Positions 52,308 to 60,601 are shown, counted from the stretch's first letter. The stretch: 64,000 nucleotides of DNA from Nocardioides lianchengensis (GCF_900101465.1 NZ_FMZM01000010.1:62001-126000); one strand, 5' to 3'. Notes: generated by a model from the sequence alone, not told the origin. Made by a program: numbers and translations.

Positions 52308-53255
52308 TCAGCCGCGATAGGCACCCGGCGTCGTCCCCGTCCACCGCCGGAAGGCGTGGGTGAACGCGGCGGCATCGGCGTACCCCAACCGGGCCGCGAC
52401 GTCGGCGACCGGGATGGTCGCGCGGCCACCGAGCAGCGAGCGGGCCAGCGCCGAGCGGACCTCGTCGAGCAGCGCCTGGTAGCTCGTCCCCTCGGCACTG
52501 AGCCGCCGCCTCAGGCTGCGCTCGGTGAGCCCCAGCTCGGCGGCGACGGCGCCCATCGGCGCCCCGTCCGGCAGCTGCTGGGTGATCAGGACCCGTACGT
52601 CGCCGACCACCCCGGCCCGCTCGCGGCGAGGGGCCACGACGTCGCGGCACAGCGCCTCGGCCACCTCGGCGGAGCCGCGCGTCGGCAGCGGGCGGTCCAG
52701 CTCGCGGACGGCCAGCGAGATCCGGGCGACGTCCTCGCCCGGCACCAGCCGGGCCCCCACCCCGCCCGGCACCAGCCCCGCCAGCACCACGTCGATCGCG
52801 GTCGCGTCGCGTGCGACCAGGAACGACCGCACGTCGCGCGGCAGCCGCGTGCCGTCGACGGTGATCTCGACGCGGTCGCCGACGACGTCCGCGCGCGGGA
52901 TCGCGAAGGTGTAGCTGAGGTCGATGAACCGCAGGGCCAGGTCCATGGCGTCCAGGACGGTGCGGCTCGCCAGCAGGCCGAAGCCGAAGACGCCGAAGCT
53001 GGCCGGGCGGTACGTCGCCCCCACGTCCGCGCCCGCCCCGGGGAAGTGCCGCTGCAGGGTGCGCACGACCCGCAGCTCCTGGGCCGCGGTCACCTCGCGG
53101 TCGGGGACGTCGAGGTCGGCCAGGCCCAGCCCGGTCCCGGCCAGCAGGGCCGCGGGCTCGGCGCCGCGCGCCGCGGCGTACCGGACGAGGTGGGCGATGC
53201 CGGCGACGGCCCGCGGGAACTCCCAGTCCTCGGCGGCCGGCGGCGGGAGACGCAT
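52308..53255 (-). CDS. AraC-family transcriptional regulator (Arabinose_bd type)
   Basis: The 315-residue protein has an N-terminal effector domain of the PF12625 type (LLAGTGLGLADLDVPDREVT to LRFIDLSYTFAI) and a C-terminal double helix-turn-helix (MGAVAAELGLTERSLRRRL, then VADVAARLGYADAAAFTHAF). Regulators of this type often control lipid or oxygenase genes. It is divergent from the monooxygenase gene, with 71 nt between starts, so it probably regulates that pair. The ATG at 53255 (MRLPPPAAED) is preferred; a start ten codons upstream lacks a ribosome site and crowds the divergent promoter. Confidence 0.88.
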   Translation of the reverse strand: MRLPPPAAEDWEFPRAVAGIAHLVRYAAARGAEPAALLAGTGLGLADLDVPDREVTAAQELRVVRTLQRHFPGAGADVGATYRPASFGVFGFGLLASRTVLDAMDLALRFIDLSYTFAIPRADVVGDRVEITVDGTRLPRDVRSFLVARDATAIDVVLAGLVPGGVGARLVPGEDVARISLAVRELDRPLPTRGSAEVAEALCRDVVAPRRERAGVVGDVRVLITQQLPDGAPMGAVAAELGLTERSLRRRLSAEGTSYQALLDEVRSALARSLLGGRATIPVADVAARLGYADAAAFTHAFRRWTGTTPGAYRG

Positions 53256-53313
53256 GTCCGGAATTATCAACCATGAGGTCAACACCCCCTCCCCCCGACC
53301 CCGCGCGGATTCG

Positions 53314-53319
53314 TAGCGT
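53314..53319 (+). promoter_or_regulatory. Candidate -10 element (TAGCGT) for the monooxygenase gene
   Basis: TAGCGT lies 7 nt before the ATG at 53327, the leaderless arrangement. It supports 53327 as the start rather than an in-frame ATG at 53273. Confidence 0.55.
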
Positions 53320-53326
53320 CCTCGTC

Positions 53327-54781
53327 ATGGGACAGCCGCGCGTGGTCGTGATCGGGGCCGGCTTCGGCGGCCTCGGCGTCGCGCACGCGCTGCGCGAGCA
53401 GGGGCTGAGCGACGTGACCGTGCTCGAGCGGGCCGACGGGGTCGGCGGGGTGTGGCGCGAGAACACCTACCCGGGCGCCGCGTGCGACGTGCCGTCGCCG
53501 CTCTACTCCTGGTCGTGGGCGGTCAAGCCCGACTGGAGCCGGCGCTACGGCACCCAGCCGGAGATCCTCGACTACCTGCGCTCGGCCGCCGCGGACGACG
53601 GACTGCTCGACCTGGTCCGCACCGGCGTCGAGGTCACCGCCGCGACGTACGACGAGAGCACCCGGCGCTGGCGCGTCGACACCGCCGGCGGGACGTCGTA
53701 CGACGCCGACCTGGTCGTCGCCGCGCTCGGTCAGCTGTCCCAGCCCGTGGTGCCGCGGATCCCGGGCCGGTTCGACGGCCCGGCCTTCCACTCCGCCCAG
53801 TGGCGCCACGACGTCGACCTGACCGGGAAGCGGGTCGCCGTCATCGGCACCGGCGCGAGCGCGATCCAGCTGGTGCCCGGCATCGTCGACCGGGTGGCCG
53901 CGATGACGGTCTTCCAGCGGTCCGCGCCGTACGTCGTCCCGAAGCCGGACCAGGCCTACCACCCCCGCCACCACCGGCTGTTCCGCCGCTTCCCGGCCCT
54001 GGTGCGGGCCGAGCGGCGCGCGTGGTTCTGGCTGACCGAGCGGTTCAACGCGGCCCTGTCCGGCGACTCCCTGATCAGCCGCCCACTGCTCGCGACCCTC
54101 CGGCTGGCCTGGCGCGGGCACCTGCGCCGCCAGGTCTCCGACCCCGCGCTGCGGCGACGGCTGGTCCCCGACTACGCGCTGGGCTGCAAGCGGCTGCTCT
54201 TCTCCAACGACTGGTACCGCGCGCTCGACCGCCGACACGTCGACGTCGTCACCGAGGAGGTCACCGGCCTCGAGCCGACCGGCGTCCGCACCGCCGACGG
54301 CCGGCTGCACGAGGTCGACGCCGTCGTGTGGGGCACCGGCTTCGCCGCGACCCGGTTCCTGGACCCGCTGACGGTCACCGGCGTCGCCGGGCGCGATCTG
54401 CACGAGGCCTGGTCCGACGGCGCCCGCGCCCACCTCGGGCTGAGCGTGCCCGGCTTCCCCAACCTGTTCTGCATCTACGGCCCCAACACCAACCTCGGCG
54501 GCAGCTCGATCATCAACATGCTCGAGGCCCAGGCCGGCTACGTCGCCCAGGTCGCGCGCCGGATCGCCGACGGCGGGGCGCAGGTGGTCGGCGTCCGCGC
54601 GTCGTCGTACGACGCCTACGACCGCGAGATGCAGGAGCGGCTGGCCCACAGCGCGTTCGCGGGCTGCGACAGCTGGTACGTCGACGGCCGCCGGATCACC
54701 ACCAACTGGCCGGGCCTGGTCGCGGAGTACCGCGCCCGGCTCGCCGCCGTCGACTGGGACGACCTCGAGGAGGTCTCGTGA
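53327..54781 (+). CDS. FAD-dependent Baeyer-Villiger-type monooxygenase
   Basis: The 484-residue flavoprotein has an FAD site VVVIGAGFGGLGVA, the NADPH site AVIGTGASAIQ (about residue 178), and the type I Baeyer-Villiger fingerprint FDGPAFHSAQW (FxGxxxHxxxW, about 155). These enzymes insert an oxygen atom next to a ketone using NADPH and O2. Steroid- and terpenoid-ketone degraders are common in actinobacteria. The gene is leaderless, divergent from an AraC regulator, and its stop overlaps the next gene's GTG (GTGA). Confidence 0.9.
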   Translation: MGQPRVVVIGAGFGGLGVAHALREQGLSDVTVLERADGVGGVWRENTYPGAACDVPSPLYSWSWAVKPDWSRRYGTQPEILDYLRSAAADDGLLDLVRTGVEVTAATYDESTRRWRVDTAGGTSYDADLVVAALGQLSQPVVPRIPGRFDGPAFHSAQWRHDVDLTGKRVAVIGTGASAIQLVPGIVDRVAAMTVFQRSAPYVVPKPDQAYHPRHHRLFRRFPALVRAERRAWFWLTERFNAALSGDSLISRPLLATLRLAWRGHLRRQVSDPALRRRLVPDYALGCKRLLFSNDWYRALDRRHVDVVTEEVTGLEPTGVRTADGRLHEVDAVVWGTGFAATRFLDPLTVTGVAGRDLHEAWSDGARAHLGLSVPGFPNLFCIYGPNTNLGGSSIINMLEAQAGYVAQVARRIADGGAQVVGVRASSYDAYDREMQERLAHSAFAGCDSWYVDGRRITTNWPGLVAEYRARLAAVDWDDLEEVS

Positions 54782-55380
54782 CCGCCCCCTATCCCCCCGA
54801 GCCCTGGGACCTGACCGGCGTCGGCCACGTGACCCTGTGGCGGGTGCCGGTGGACGCACTGCCCCCGCTGCCGTTCTCGGCCACGCCGCTCGCGGTGCGC
54901 GGCACGGCCCTGGCCGCCACCGCGTTCGTGTCGTACGACGACCGCGGGCTGATGGCCTACGACGAGCTGCTCGCCGGCGTGGTCGTCCGCACCGGGTGGA
55001 AGGTCGGCATCTCGATCACCGACATCTGGGTCGACAGCGAGACCTCGATGCTCGGCGGGCGTGCCCTGTGGGGCATCCCCAAGGACCTCGCGACCTTCGG
55101 GCCGCTCTTCGCGGAGACGGCCACCGGGCCGATCGCCTCCGCCTCGTTCTCCCCGCGGCGGGGACGGGTCCCCGTCCCGCCCCTGCTGCGGGGTACCACC
55201 GTCCAGACACGCGCGGGACGCACCCTCGTCAGCCCGATCCGCGCCGGCGGCCGGGTCCGCTCCGCGCAGGCCACGTGGTCACTGGACGCCGATGGCCCGC
55301 TCGCCTGGGTGCGAGCGGGCCGTCCGGTCACCTCGGTCGTGGCCGAGGACTTCTCCATGCGCTTCGGTGCCGCTGGTTGA
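54778..55380 (+). CDS. Acetoacetate decarboxylase family protein
   Basis: The 200-residue protein belongs to the acetoacetate-decarboxylase-like fold: VGHVTLWRVPVDA, SYDDRGLMAYDELLAG and ALWGIPKDLATF (about residue 92), which holds the Lys that forms the Schiff base in true decarboxylases. Many family members act on other keto or lactone compounds. Coupled by GTGA to the Baeyer-Villiger-type gene, it may process the ester/lactone product or a beta-keto acid. The TGA stop is embedded in a REP-like repeat. Confidence 0.83.
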   Translation: MTAPYPPEPWDLTGVGHVTLWRVPVDALPPLPFSATPLAVRGTALAATAFVSYDDRGLMAYDELLAGVVVRTGWKVGISITDIWVDSETSMLGGRALWGIPKDLATFGPLFAETATGPIASASFSPRRGRVPVPPLLRGTTVQTRAGRTLVSPIRAGGRVRSAQATWSLDADGPLAWVRAGRPVTSVVAEDFSMRFGAAG

Positions 55381-55513
55381 GGTGCCCCGAAGCGACGAAG
55401 GAGCGGAGGGGCCTCGAACCCCGAGCCGGTCCCGAAGCAGGCTCGGGTAGGCGCCGGCTGACGACTCACCAGGCTTCGAGGCTCAGGACTTCGTCCTTCG
55501 CACCTCAACCACC
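55374..55513. repeat. Pair of inverted REP-like repeats between convergent genes
   Basis: The first unit (55374-55420) opens TGGTTGAGGTGC and closes GCCTCGAACC; the second (55469-55513) is inverted and on the minus strand reads TGGTTGAGGTGCGAAGGACG, then GCCTCGAAGCC. Between them CCGAGCC and GGCTCGG form a small hairpin. The stop codon of the acetoacetate-decarboxylase-like gene lies inside the first unit. Confidence 0.72.
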
Positions 55514-55526
55514 GTGGCGCGTGACG

Positions 55527-56057
55527 TCAGCGGTGCACGGGGCGCGGCAGCGACTTGCCGGCGACCCGGTTCTCGGAGTCGATCATCCAGGCGAGCTGCT
55601 CGAGTCGCTCGAGGATGGCGTGGATGATGTCGGCCGAGGTGGGGTCCTCGGCGTCGACCTCGTCGTGGATGCGACGCGCGGTGCCGGCGACGGCGTAGAG
55701 CGCGCTGCCGATCAGGTCGACGGTCTCGGAGGTGTTGACCTCCGCGGCCGGGAACTCGGCGAGGCTGGTCTGCGCGGCCACGGTGGCGGCGCGGGCGTCG
55801 GGCTCGGCGTAGATGGCGCGCATCCGCTCGGCGACGGTGTCGGAGAACTCGCGGGCGGCGTCGACCACCTCGTCGAGGGCGAGGTGCAGGTCGCGGAAGT
55901 TGAGGCCGACGACGTTCCAGTGAGCCTGCTTGCCCTGCAGGTGCAGGTCGGTCAGGTCCACGAGCAGCTGCTGCAGGTGAGCGGCGAGGGTGGGCGAGGC
56001 CTGGAAGGCGGGGCGGGCGACGTGGGTGGGGGCGCCGGCGTGCAGGAGGTCGGACAC
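55527..56057 (-). CDS. dps: Dps-family ferroxidase/DNA-protection protein
   Basis: Dps forms a 12-subunit cage that oxidises and stores iron and shields DNA from peroxide. The 176-residue protein has the ferroxidase ligands in KQAHWNVVGLNFRDLHLALDEVVDAAREF (residues about 43-70, His and acidic residues; quoted in key parts HWNVVG and DEVVDAAREF) and the four-helix pattern with AERMRAIYAEPDARAA. The start is GTG at 56057, preceded by AAAGGAACC. An IdeR-type iron box and a perfect inverted repeat lie 43-80 nt upstream. Confidence 0.92.
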   Translation of the reverse strand: MSDLLHAGAPTHVARPAFQASPTLAAHLQQLLVDLTDLHLQGKQAHWNVVGLNFRDLHLALDEVVDAAREFSDTVAERMRAIYAEPDARAATVAAQTSLAEFPAAEVNTSETVDLIGSALYAVAGTARRIHDEVDAEDPTSADIIHAILERLEQLAWMIDSENRVAGKSLPRPVHR

Positions 56058-56099
56058 GTGTGGTTCCTTTCGATCGGTGACGTTCTCACCTAACCACCT

Positions 56100-56120
56100 T
56101 TTCTGGATCGATTCCAGAAA
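56100..56120. promoter_or_regulatory. Inverted repeat in the dps promoter region
   Basis: TTTCTGGA, five bases, TCCAGAAA is a perfect 8-5-8 inverted repeat that overlaps the iron box by three bases. It is shaped like a dimeric repressor site. Its regulator is unknown. Confidence 0.55.
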
Positions 56121-56136
56121 GGTGAGGCTAGCCTCA
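56118..56136. promoter_or_regulatory. IdeR/DmdR-type iron box upstream of dps
   Basis: AAAGGTGAGGCTAGCCTCA matches 14 of 19 positions of the DtxR/IdeR consensus and contains the perfect palindrome TGAGGCTAGCCTCA. It lies 60-80 nt upstream of the dps start and 36-54 nt before the -10 of the GMC oxidoreductase gene, so either gene could be affected. Confidence 0.62.
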
Positions 56137-56171
56137 GCGGGATCCCGACGACCGCCGTCCGGAATCTGTCG

Positions 56172-56177
56172 TACCGT
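56172..56177 (+). promoter_or_regulatory. Candidate -10 element (TACCGT) for a leaderless start
   Basis: TACCGT lies 6 nt before the ATG of the GMC oxidoreductase gene at 56184, with no ribosome site, as in the other leaderless genes of the window. Confidence 0.5.
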
Positions 56178-56183
56178 CCCGGC

Positions 56184-57893
56184 ATGACCGCCCACGACTC
56201 CCCCCACGACTACGACGTGCTCGTCATCGGCTCGGGATTCGGGGGCAGCGTCGCCGCCCTGCGCCTCACCGAGAAGGGGTACGACGTCGGCGTGCTCGAG
56301 GCCGGGCGCCGCTTCGCCGACCACGAGTTCGCCGCGACCTCCTGGGACAGCAAGCGGTACCTCTTCGTCCCCGCGCTGCGGATGTTCGGCATCCAGCGCT
56401 TCCACCTGCTGCGCGACGTGCTGGTGGTCAGCGGCGCGGGCGTCGGGGGCGGCTCGCTGGTCTACGGCAACACGCTCTACCAGCCCGGCCGCTCCTTCTA
56501 CGACGACCCGCACTGGCGCGACCTCACCGACTGGGAGGCCGAGCTGGCGCCCTGGTACGACCAGGCCCGCCGGATGCTCGGGGTCACGACGTACGACCGG
56601 GTCACGCCCGCGGACCGGGTGATGCAGGCCGTCGCCGAGGACCTCGGGGTGCGGGACGGCTGGCGCCCGACCGACGTGGGCGTGGTGCTCGGCCCCGAGC
56701 CGGGCACCCCGGTCGGCGACCCGTTCTTCGGCGGCGTCGGACCGGAGCGGCACACCTGCCGTCACTGCGGCGAGTGCATGACCGGCTGCCGCCACAACGC
56801 CAAGAACACCCTGGTCAAGAACTATCTCCACCTCGCCGAGCGCGCCGGGGCGGTGGTGCACCCGCTCACCACCGTGACCGCCGTACGACCGCTGCCCGGG
56901 GGCGGGTACGCCGTCGAGACGCACCGCACCGACCGGCGCCGGGCCCGGCGTACCTTCACGGCCGGACACGTCGTCCTCGCGGCCAGCTCGCTCGGCACCC
57001 AGCAGCTGCTGCACGCCCAGCGCGACGCCGGCAGACTGCCCCGCCTGTCCCCGCGACTGGGCGAGCTGAGCCGGACCAACTCCGAGGCCGGGCTGGCGGT
57101 GCGCGCCCGCGGCGACGACGTCGACTACACCGAGGGCGTGGCCATCACCTCCTCGATCCACCTCGACGAGCGGACCCACGTCGAGCCCTGCCGCTACGGC
57201 CGCGGGTCGAACACGATGGGGCTGGCGATGGCCACGATGACCGACCCCGAGCCCGGCCGGAGCCGGCTGGGGGTGATGCTGCGCGCGATGTGGCGCGGAC
57301 GACGCGACCTGCGCCGGCTGCACGACCCACGCGGCTGGTCCGAGCAGACGATCGGACTGCTGGTCATGCAGACCGACGACAACTCGCTCACCACCTACAC
57401 CCGGCGCCGACGGCTCGGCCGCGGCCGCGTGATGACGACCCGCCAGGGCATCGGCGAGCCGAACCCCACCCACCTGCCGGAGGCGAACCTGGTCGGCCGG
57501 CAGGTGGCCGAGCGGATGGGCGGCATCCCCGGGGCCGGCTGGAACGAGGCCTTCGACGTCCCCATCACCGCACACTTCCTCGGCGGCTGCCCGATCGGGC
57601 TGACCCGCGAGACGGGCGTCGTCGACCTCTACCACCGCGTCCACGGGTACGACGGGCTGCACGTGATGGACGGCTCGGTCGTCGCGGCCAACCTCGGCGT
57701 GAACCCGTCGCTGACCATCACCGCGATGGCCGAGCGGGCCGCCTCGCTGTGGCCCAACAAGGGCGACCCGGACCCGCGGCCGGCCAGCGGCTACGTCCGG
57801 CTGCCCGCGGTCGCGCCGCGGGCGCCCGTCGTACCCCCGACGGCGCCGGCGGCGCTGCGGCTGCCGCTCTACGTCGTGGACGCGACCGACTGA
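56184..57893 (+). CDS. GMC oxidoreductase, ChoD-like (cholesterol oxidase family)
   Basis: The 569-residue FAD enzyme has the dinucleotide motif VIGSGFGGSVAA (about residue 14), VSGAGVGGGSLVYGN (about 88), a Cys-rich insertion CRHCGECMTGCRHNAKNTL (about 194-212) typical of mycobacterial ChoD-type proteins, and the C-terminal HFLGGCPIG and LGVNPSLTITAMAERAA motifs. ChoD-like enzymes are linked to sterol oxidation, but this subgroup's true substrate is unsettled. The insertion could hold an iron-sulfur cluster. Its last 25 nt overlap the convergent FadD19-like gene. Confidence 0.87.
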   Translation: MTAHDSPHDYDVLVIGSGFGGSVAALRLTEKGYDVGVLEAGRRFADHEFAATSWDSKRYLFVPALRMFGIQRFHLLRDVLVVSGAGVGGGSLVYGNTLYQPGRSFYDDPHWRDLTDWEAELAPWYDQARRMLGVTTYDRVTPADRVMQAVAEDLGVRDGWRPTDVGVVLGPEPGTPVGDPFFGGVGPERHTCRHCGECMTGCRHNAKNTLVKNYLHLAERAGAVVHPLTTVTAVRPLPGGGYAVETHRTDRRRARRTFTAGHVVLAASSLGTQQLLHAQRDAGRLPRLSPRLGELSRTNSEAGLAVRARGDDVDYTEGVAITSSIHLDERTHVEPCRYGRGSNTMGLAMATMTDPEPGRSRLGVMLRAMWRGRRDLRRLHDPRGWSEQTIGLLVMQTDDNSLTTYTRRRRLGRGRVMTTRQGIGEPNPTHLPEANLVGRQVAERMGGIPGAGWNEAFDVPITAHFLGGCPIGLTRETGVVDLYHRVHGYDGLHVMDGSVVAANLGVNPSLTITAMAERAASLWPNKGDPDPRPASGYVRLPAVAPRAPVVPPTAPAALRLPLYVVDATD

Positions 57894-59530
57894 CCGGCCT
57901 GCTCCTTGGCCCAGCGGTAGTCGGCCTTGCCCGCGGGCGAGCGCTGCACCGACGGCACCCGCACGATGCCCTTGGGCAGCTTGTAGCGCGCGACGTGCCG
58001 GGCGCACTCGGCGACCAGCTCCTCGTCGGTGACGTCGCTGCCGTCCTCGAGCTGCACGATGGCGACCACCTCGCTCCCCCAGCGCTCGGAGGGCCGACCG
58101 GCGACGACGACGTCGCGGACCGCGGGATGGGCGGCCATCGCCCGCTCGACCTCCTCGACGAAGATCTTCTCGCCTCCGGAGTTGATGGTGACGCTCTCGC
58201 GACCGAGCAGCTGGATCCGGCCGTCCTCGAGCAGGTTGGCCCGATCGCCGGGCACCGCCCAGCGGACCCCGTCGATGACCGGGAAGGTGCGGGCGGTCTT
58301 GGCCGGGTCGCCCAGGTAGCCGAGCGGGATCTGGCCCTTGCGGGCCAGCCAGCCGCCGGACTCCCCCGGCTGCAGGACACGGGTCAGCAGGTCGTCGACG
58401 ACCGTGGTGTCGGGGTTCTGGGGCGTGAAGACCATCGCCTCGCCACTGCCGCCCTTGCCGACCGCCTGGCTGGCCTGCAGCCCGGTCTCGGAGGCGCCGG
58501 CGGAGTCGAGGACCATCACGTGCGGCGCCACCGCGAACAGCCGCTCGCGCACCGTCGGCGTGAGGGCGGCGCCGCCGTTGCCGAGCGCGAACAGCCCCGA
58601 CAGGTCGTACGACGTCCGCTCCATCTCCTCGACCAGCGGCCTGGCGATCGCGTCGCCGACCGTCGGGATGCTGGCCACCCGCTCCCGGGCCGCCAGCATC
58701 AGCGCGTTGGCCGGATCGAAGCGGTGCACGTCGTCGGGGAAGACGATCCGACCGCCGGAGGTGATCGCGAAGAAGGTCGACCACTGCGCCGCGCCGTGCA
58801 TCAGCGGCGGGATCATCAACAGCCCCATGCCGCCGTCGGCCGCCTTCGCCGCCTCGCCGATGGCGTCGTACGACGCGAACGGCTCGCTGGCCCCGAACGG
58901 GGTGCCACCCATGGAGTTGACGTAGATGTCGGCCTGGCGCCACAGCACGCCCTTCGGCATGCCGGTCGTGCCGCCGGTGTAGATGAGGAACAGGTCGTCG
59001 CCGCTGGGCGTCGGCATGCCCGCGGCGGGCGGCGGCGTGCGCACCGCCTCCTCGTAGTCGACCGCCCCGGGGAGCAGCGCGTTGCCGGACCCGTCGGCCA
59101 CCTGGACCAGGACTCGGAGGCCTGGTAGGCGGTCACGCACCGAGGCGACCATCGGGGCGAACTCCGCGTGGTAGACGAGCCCCTTCGTGTCCGCGTCGGA
59201 GAGCAGGTAGAGGAGCTCCTCCTCGACGTAGCGGTAGTTCACGTTGAAGGCGGCGGTGCGGGAGCGGTAGCCGGCGACCATCGACTCCAGGTACTCGGGC
59301 CCGTTGCGCAGGTAGATCCCCACGTGGTCCTGGCCCGACTCGTGCCCGGCCAGGTCGGCGCGCTCGGTGTGGCAGCCGAGCCCCTGCGCCACCAGGAAGT
59401 GCGCCAGCCCGTCGACACGCCGGTCCATCTCGGCGTAGGTCACGCGCCGGTCGCGCCAGACCACCACCTCCTGGTCCGGGACCGCGGCGGCCACGGTCGC
59501 GAAGACGGTCGAGAGGTTGAAGTCGGTCAT
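57869..59530 (-). CDS. Acyl-CoA synthetase, FadD19-like (sterol side chain)
   Basis: The 553-residue enzyme has FLIYTGGTTGMPKGVLWR (about residue 190), IPPLMHGAAQWS, SAGASETG (about 340), PGDRANLLEDGRIQLLGRESVTINSGGEK and VQRSPAGKADYRWAK near the end. This order closely follows mycobacterial FadD19, which activates C26 cholesterol side-chain acids. A short insertion (GCHTERADLAGHESGQDH, about 50-70) departs from that pattern. A perfect KstR-type box 21 nt upstream of the start supports a role in sterol catabolism. The ATG at 59530 has an AGGGAG ribosome site. Confidence 0.88.
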   Translation of the reverse strand: MTDFNLSTVFATVAAAVPDQEVVVWRDRRVTYAEMDRRVDGLAHFLVAQGLGCHTERADLAGHESGQDHVGIYLRNGPEYLESMVAGYRSRTAAFNVNYRYVEEELLYLLSDADTKGLVYHAEFAPMVASVRDRLPGLRVLVQVADGSGNALLPGAVDYEEAVRTPPPAAGMPTPSGDDLFLIYTGGTTGMPKGVLWRQADIYVNSMGGTPFGASEPFASYDAIGEAAKAADGGMGLLMIPPLMHGAAQWSTFFAITSGGRIVFPDDVHRFDPANALMLAARERVASIPTVGDAIARPLVEEMERTSYDLSGLFALGNGGAALTPTVRERLFAVAPHVMVLDSAGASETGLQASQAVGKGGSGEAMVFTPQNPDTTVVDDLLTRVLQPGESGGWLARKGQIPLGYLGDPAKTARTFPVIDGVRWAVPGDRANLLEDGRIQLLGRESVTINSGGEKIFVEEVERAMAAHPAVRDVVVAGRPSERWGSEVVAIVQLEDGSDVTDEELVAECARHVARYKLPKGIVRVPSVQRSPAGKADYRWAKEQAGQSVASTT

Positions 59531-59551
59531 CGGTCGCTCCCTGCAGTGACG

Positions 59552-59565
59552 TAGAACACGTTCTA
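59552..59565. promoter_or_regulatory. KstR-type operator
   Basis: TAGAACACGTTCTA is a perfect 14-bp palindrome and an exact match to the KstR consensus TNNAACNNGTTNNA, which controls cholesterol catabolic genes in mycobacteria and rhodococci. It lies 21 nt upstream of the FadD19-like start, in the promoter. Confidence 0.8.
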
Positions 59566-59626
59566 GTCACGATAGGGGAATCGCCGTCACCCCGCAGCCG
59601 GCCGTTCCACTCGGGGCCGGCGCACG

Positions 59627-60259
59627 TCAGCCGGTCGGCAGCGGGTAGCCGAACCGCTCGAAGTCCGCCCGGTAGAAGTCGGCGAGCTCGGCGGCCAGCA
59701 CCGGCGACACCTCGACGTCGTCGCTCGAGACCCCGACCCGGCGACTGTGGGAGGCGCGCGGCAGCCGGCCCTCCAGGCCGAGGTCGAAGCGCGCGTTGAG
59801 GTCCGCGACCACGCGCTCCAGCCCGTCCTCCAGGCGGTAGACCTCGGCGTCCGGGAGGAGGAACTCCGTCTGGGGACGCAGGTGGTTGTCGTGGACGAAG
59901 GGGTCCTCGTCGTACCGCGCGCGCGCCCAGCGCCACCAGGACAGCACCTGCGGGGCCGCGTTCCGCGCGTTGGCGCCGTGGCGCATGACGTACTCCGACC
60001 GGAATCGCGCGATCGGGTCCCGGACGACCAGGAACCGGGCGTCGAACCGGTCCAGGTGGAGCAGCTCGCCCAGCAGGGTCGCGTGGTAGTGCTGGGGCGA
60101 GCAGCGGATCAGGTCGAACGTGTCCGGGTCGGAACGCCGCGAGGCACGGAGGTGCATCGTCCAGCCCGACTTCCCGAACAGTCGCTCCAGGCTGGTGCCG
60201 CCGGTCTTCGGGACGTGCGCGAAGAGGACGGCCCGCCCGTCCTTGAGGAAGACCGGCAC
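59627..60259 (-). CDS. Sulfotransferase family protein
   Basis: The 210-residue protein has the PAPS-binding 5' loop AHVPKTGGTSLERLFG (about residue 14) and the 3' phosphate motif FLVVRDPIARFRSEY (about 77), as in the carbohydrate sulfotransferase 2 group. It would transfer sulfate from PAPS to a sugar or lipid hydroxyl group. The GTG at 60259 (MPVFLKDGRAVLF) starts just before the first motif; an in-frame ATG at 60373 would add 38 residues without a good ribosome site. It stands alone between a ligase and a tRNA; the exopolysaccharide is one possible substrate, but this is speculative. Confidence 0.8.
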   Translation of the reverse strand: MPVFLKDGRAVLFAHVPKTGGTSLERLFGKSGWTMHLRASRRSDPDTFDLIRCSPQHYHATLLGELLHLDRFDARFLVVRDPIARFRSEYVMRHGANARNAAPQVLSWWRWARARYDEDPFVHDNHLRPQTEFLLPDAEVYRLEDGLERVVADLNARFDLGLEGRLPRASHSRRVGVSSDDVEVSPVLAAELADFYRADFERFGYPLPTG

Positions 60260-60448
60260 GTCAGCACCACGTCCCGTTGGCTCTGCCGACTCCACGTTCC
60301 CGCACGGTGCACCCCGTCCACAGCCCGACTTCAGTGATAGGCGAAACCTTTCACGAATTCCTGTGAGGAGCATCAGGAGGGATGCTCAATGAGACGAGGG
60401 GATGCCGGGAGCAGACGGCGTCGGCGGGGACGCGCCCTGAAATGACGA

Positions 60449-60476
60449 GAGGGCGTGGTCCGCAGACCACGCCCTC
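60449..60476 (-). terminator. Hairpin downstream of tRNA-Ala
   Basis: GAGGGCGTGGTC and GACCACGCCCTC form a perfect 12-bp stem with a 4-nt loop, 10 nt beyond the tRNA 3' end on its own strand, followed by a T-containing stretch. It is probably the tRNA terminator. The adjoining stretch 60260-60448 contains no recognisable gene. Confidence 0.75.
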
Positions 60477-60485
60477 CTCATCGAG

Positions 60486-60558
60486 TGGAGCTGAGGGGAC
60501 TCGAACCCCTGACCCTCTGCATGCCATGCAGATGCGCTACCAGCTGCGCCACAGCCCC
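60486..60558 (-). tRNA. tRNA-Ala (anticodon GGC)
   Basis: The 73-nt gene folds as a standard cloverleaf: acceptor stem GGGGCTG with CAGCTCC (one G-U pair), D-arm GCGCAGCTGGTAGCGC, anticodon stem TCTGC/GCAGA with loop ATGGCAT giving anticodon GGC, and T-arm loop TTCGAGT. The discriminator base is A, and CCA is not encoded. The GGC anticodon reads the GCC and GCU alanine codons, of which GCC is abundant here. Confidence 0.95.
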
Positions 60559-60601
60559 ATCAGTTCGCTCTTCGGTCTCCCGTCGAGCAACCTGCGGAAT
60601 A

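Noticed and set aside
55374..55513. Insertion-sequence terminal inverted repeats
   Set aside because: Only about 50 bp separate the two units and no transposase lies between them; the same units occur singly elsewhere, so they are treated as REP-like repeats.
56058..58943. Minus-strand reading frame continuing upstream of dps
   Set aside because: It is read-through opposite the GMC gene; dps is complete from the GTG at 56057 with a ribosome site and upstream operators.
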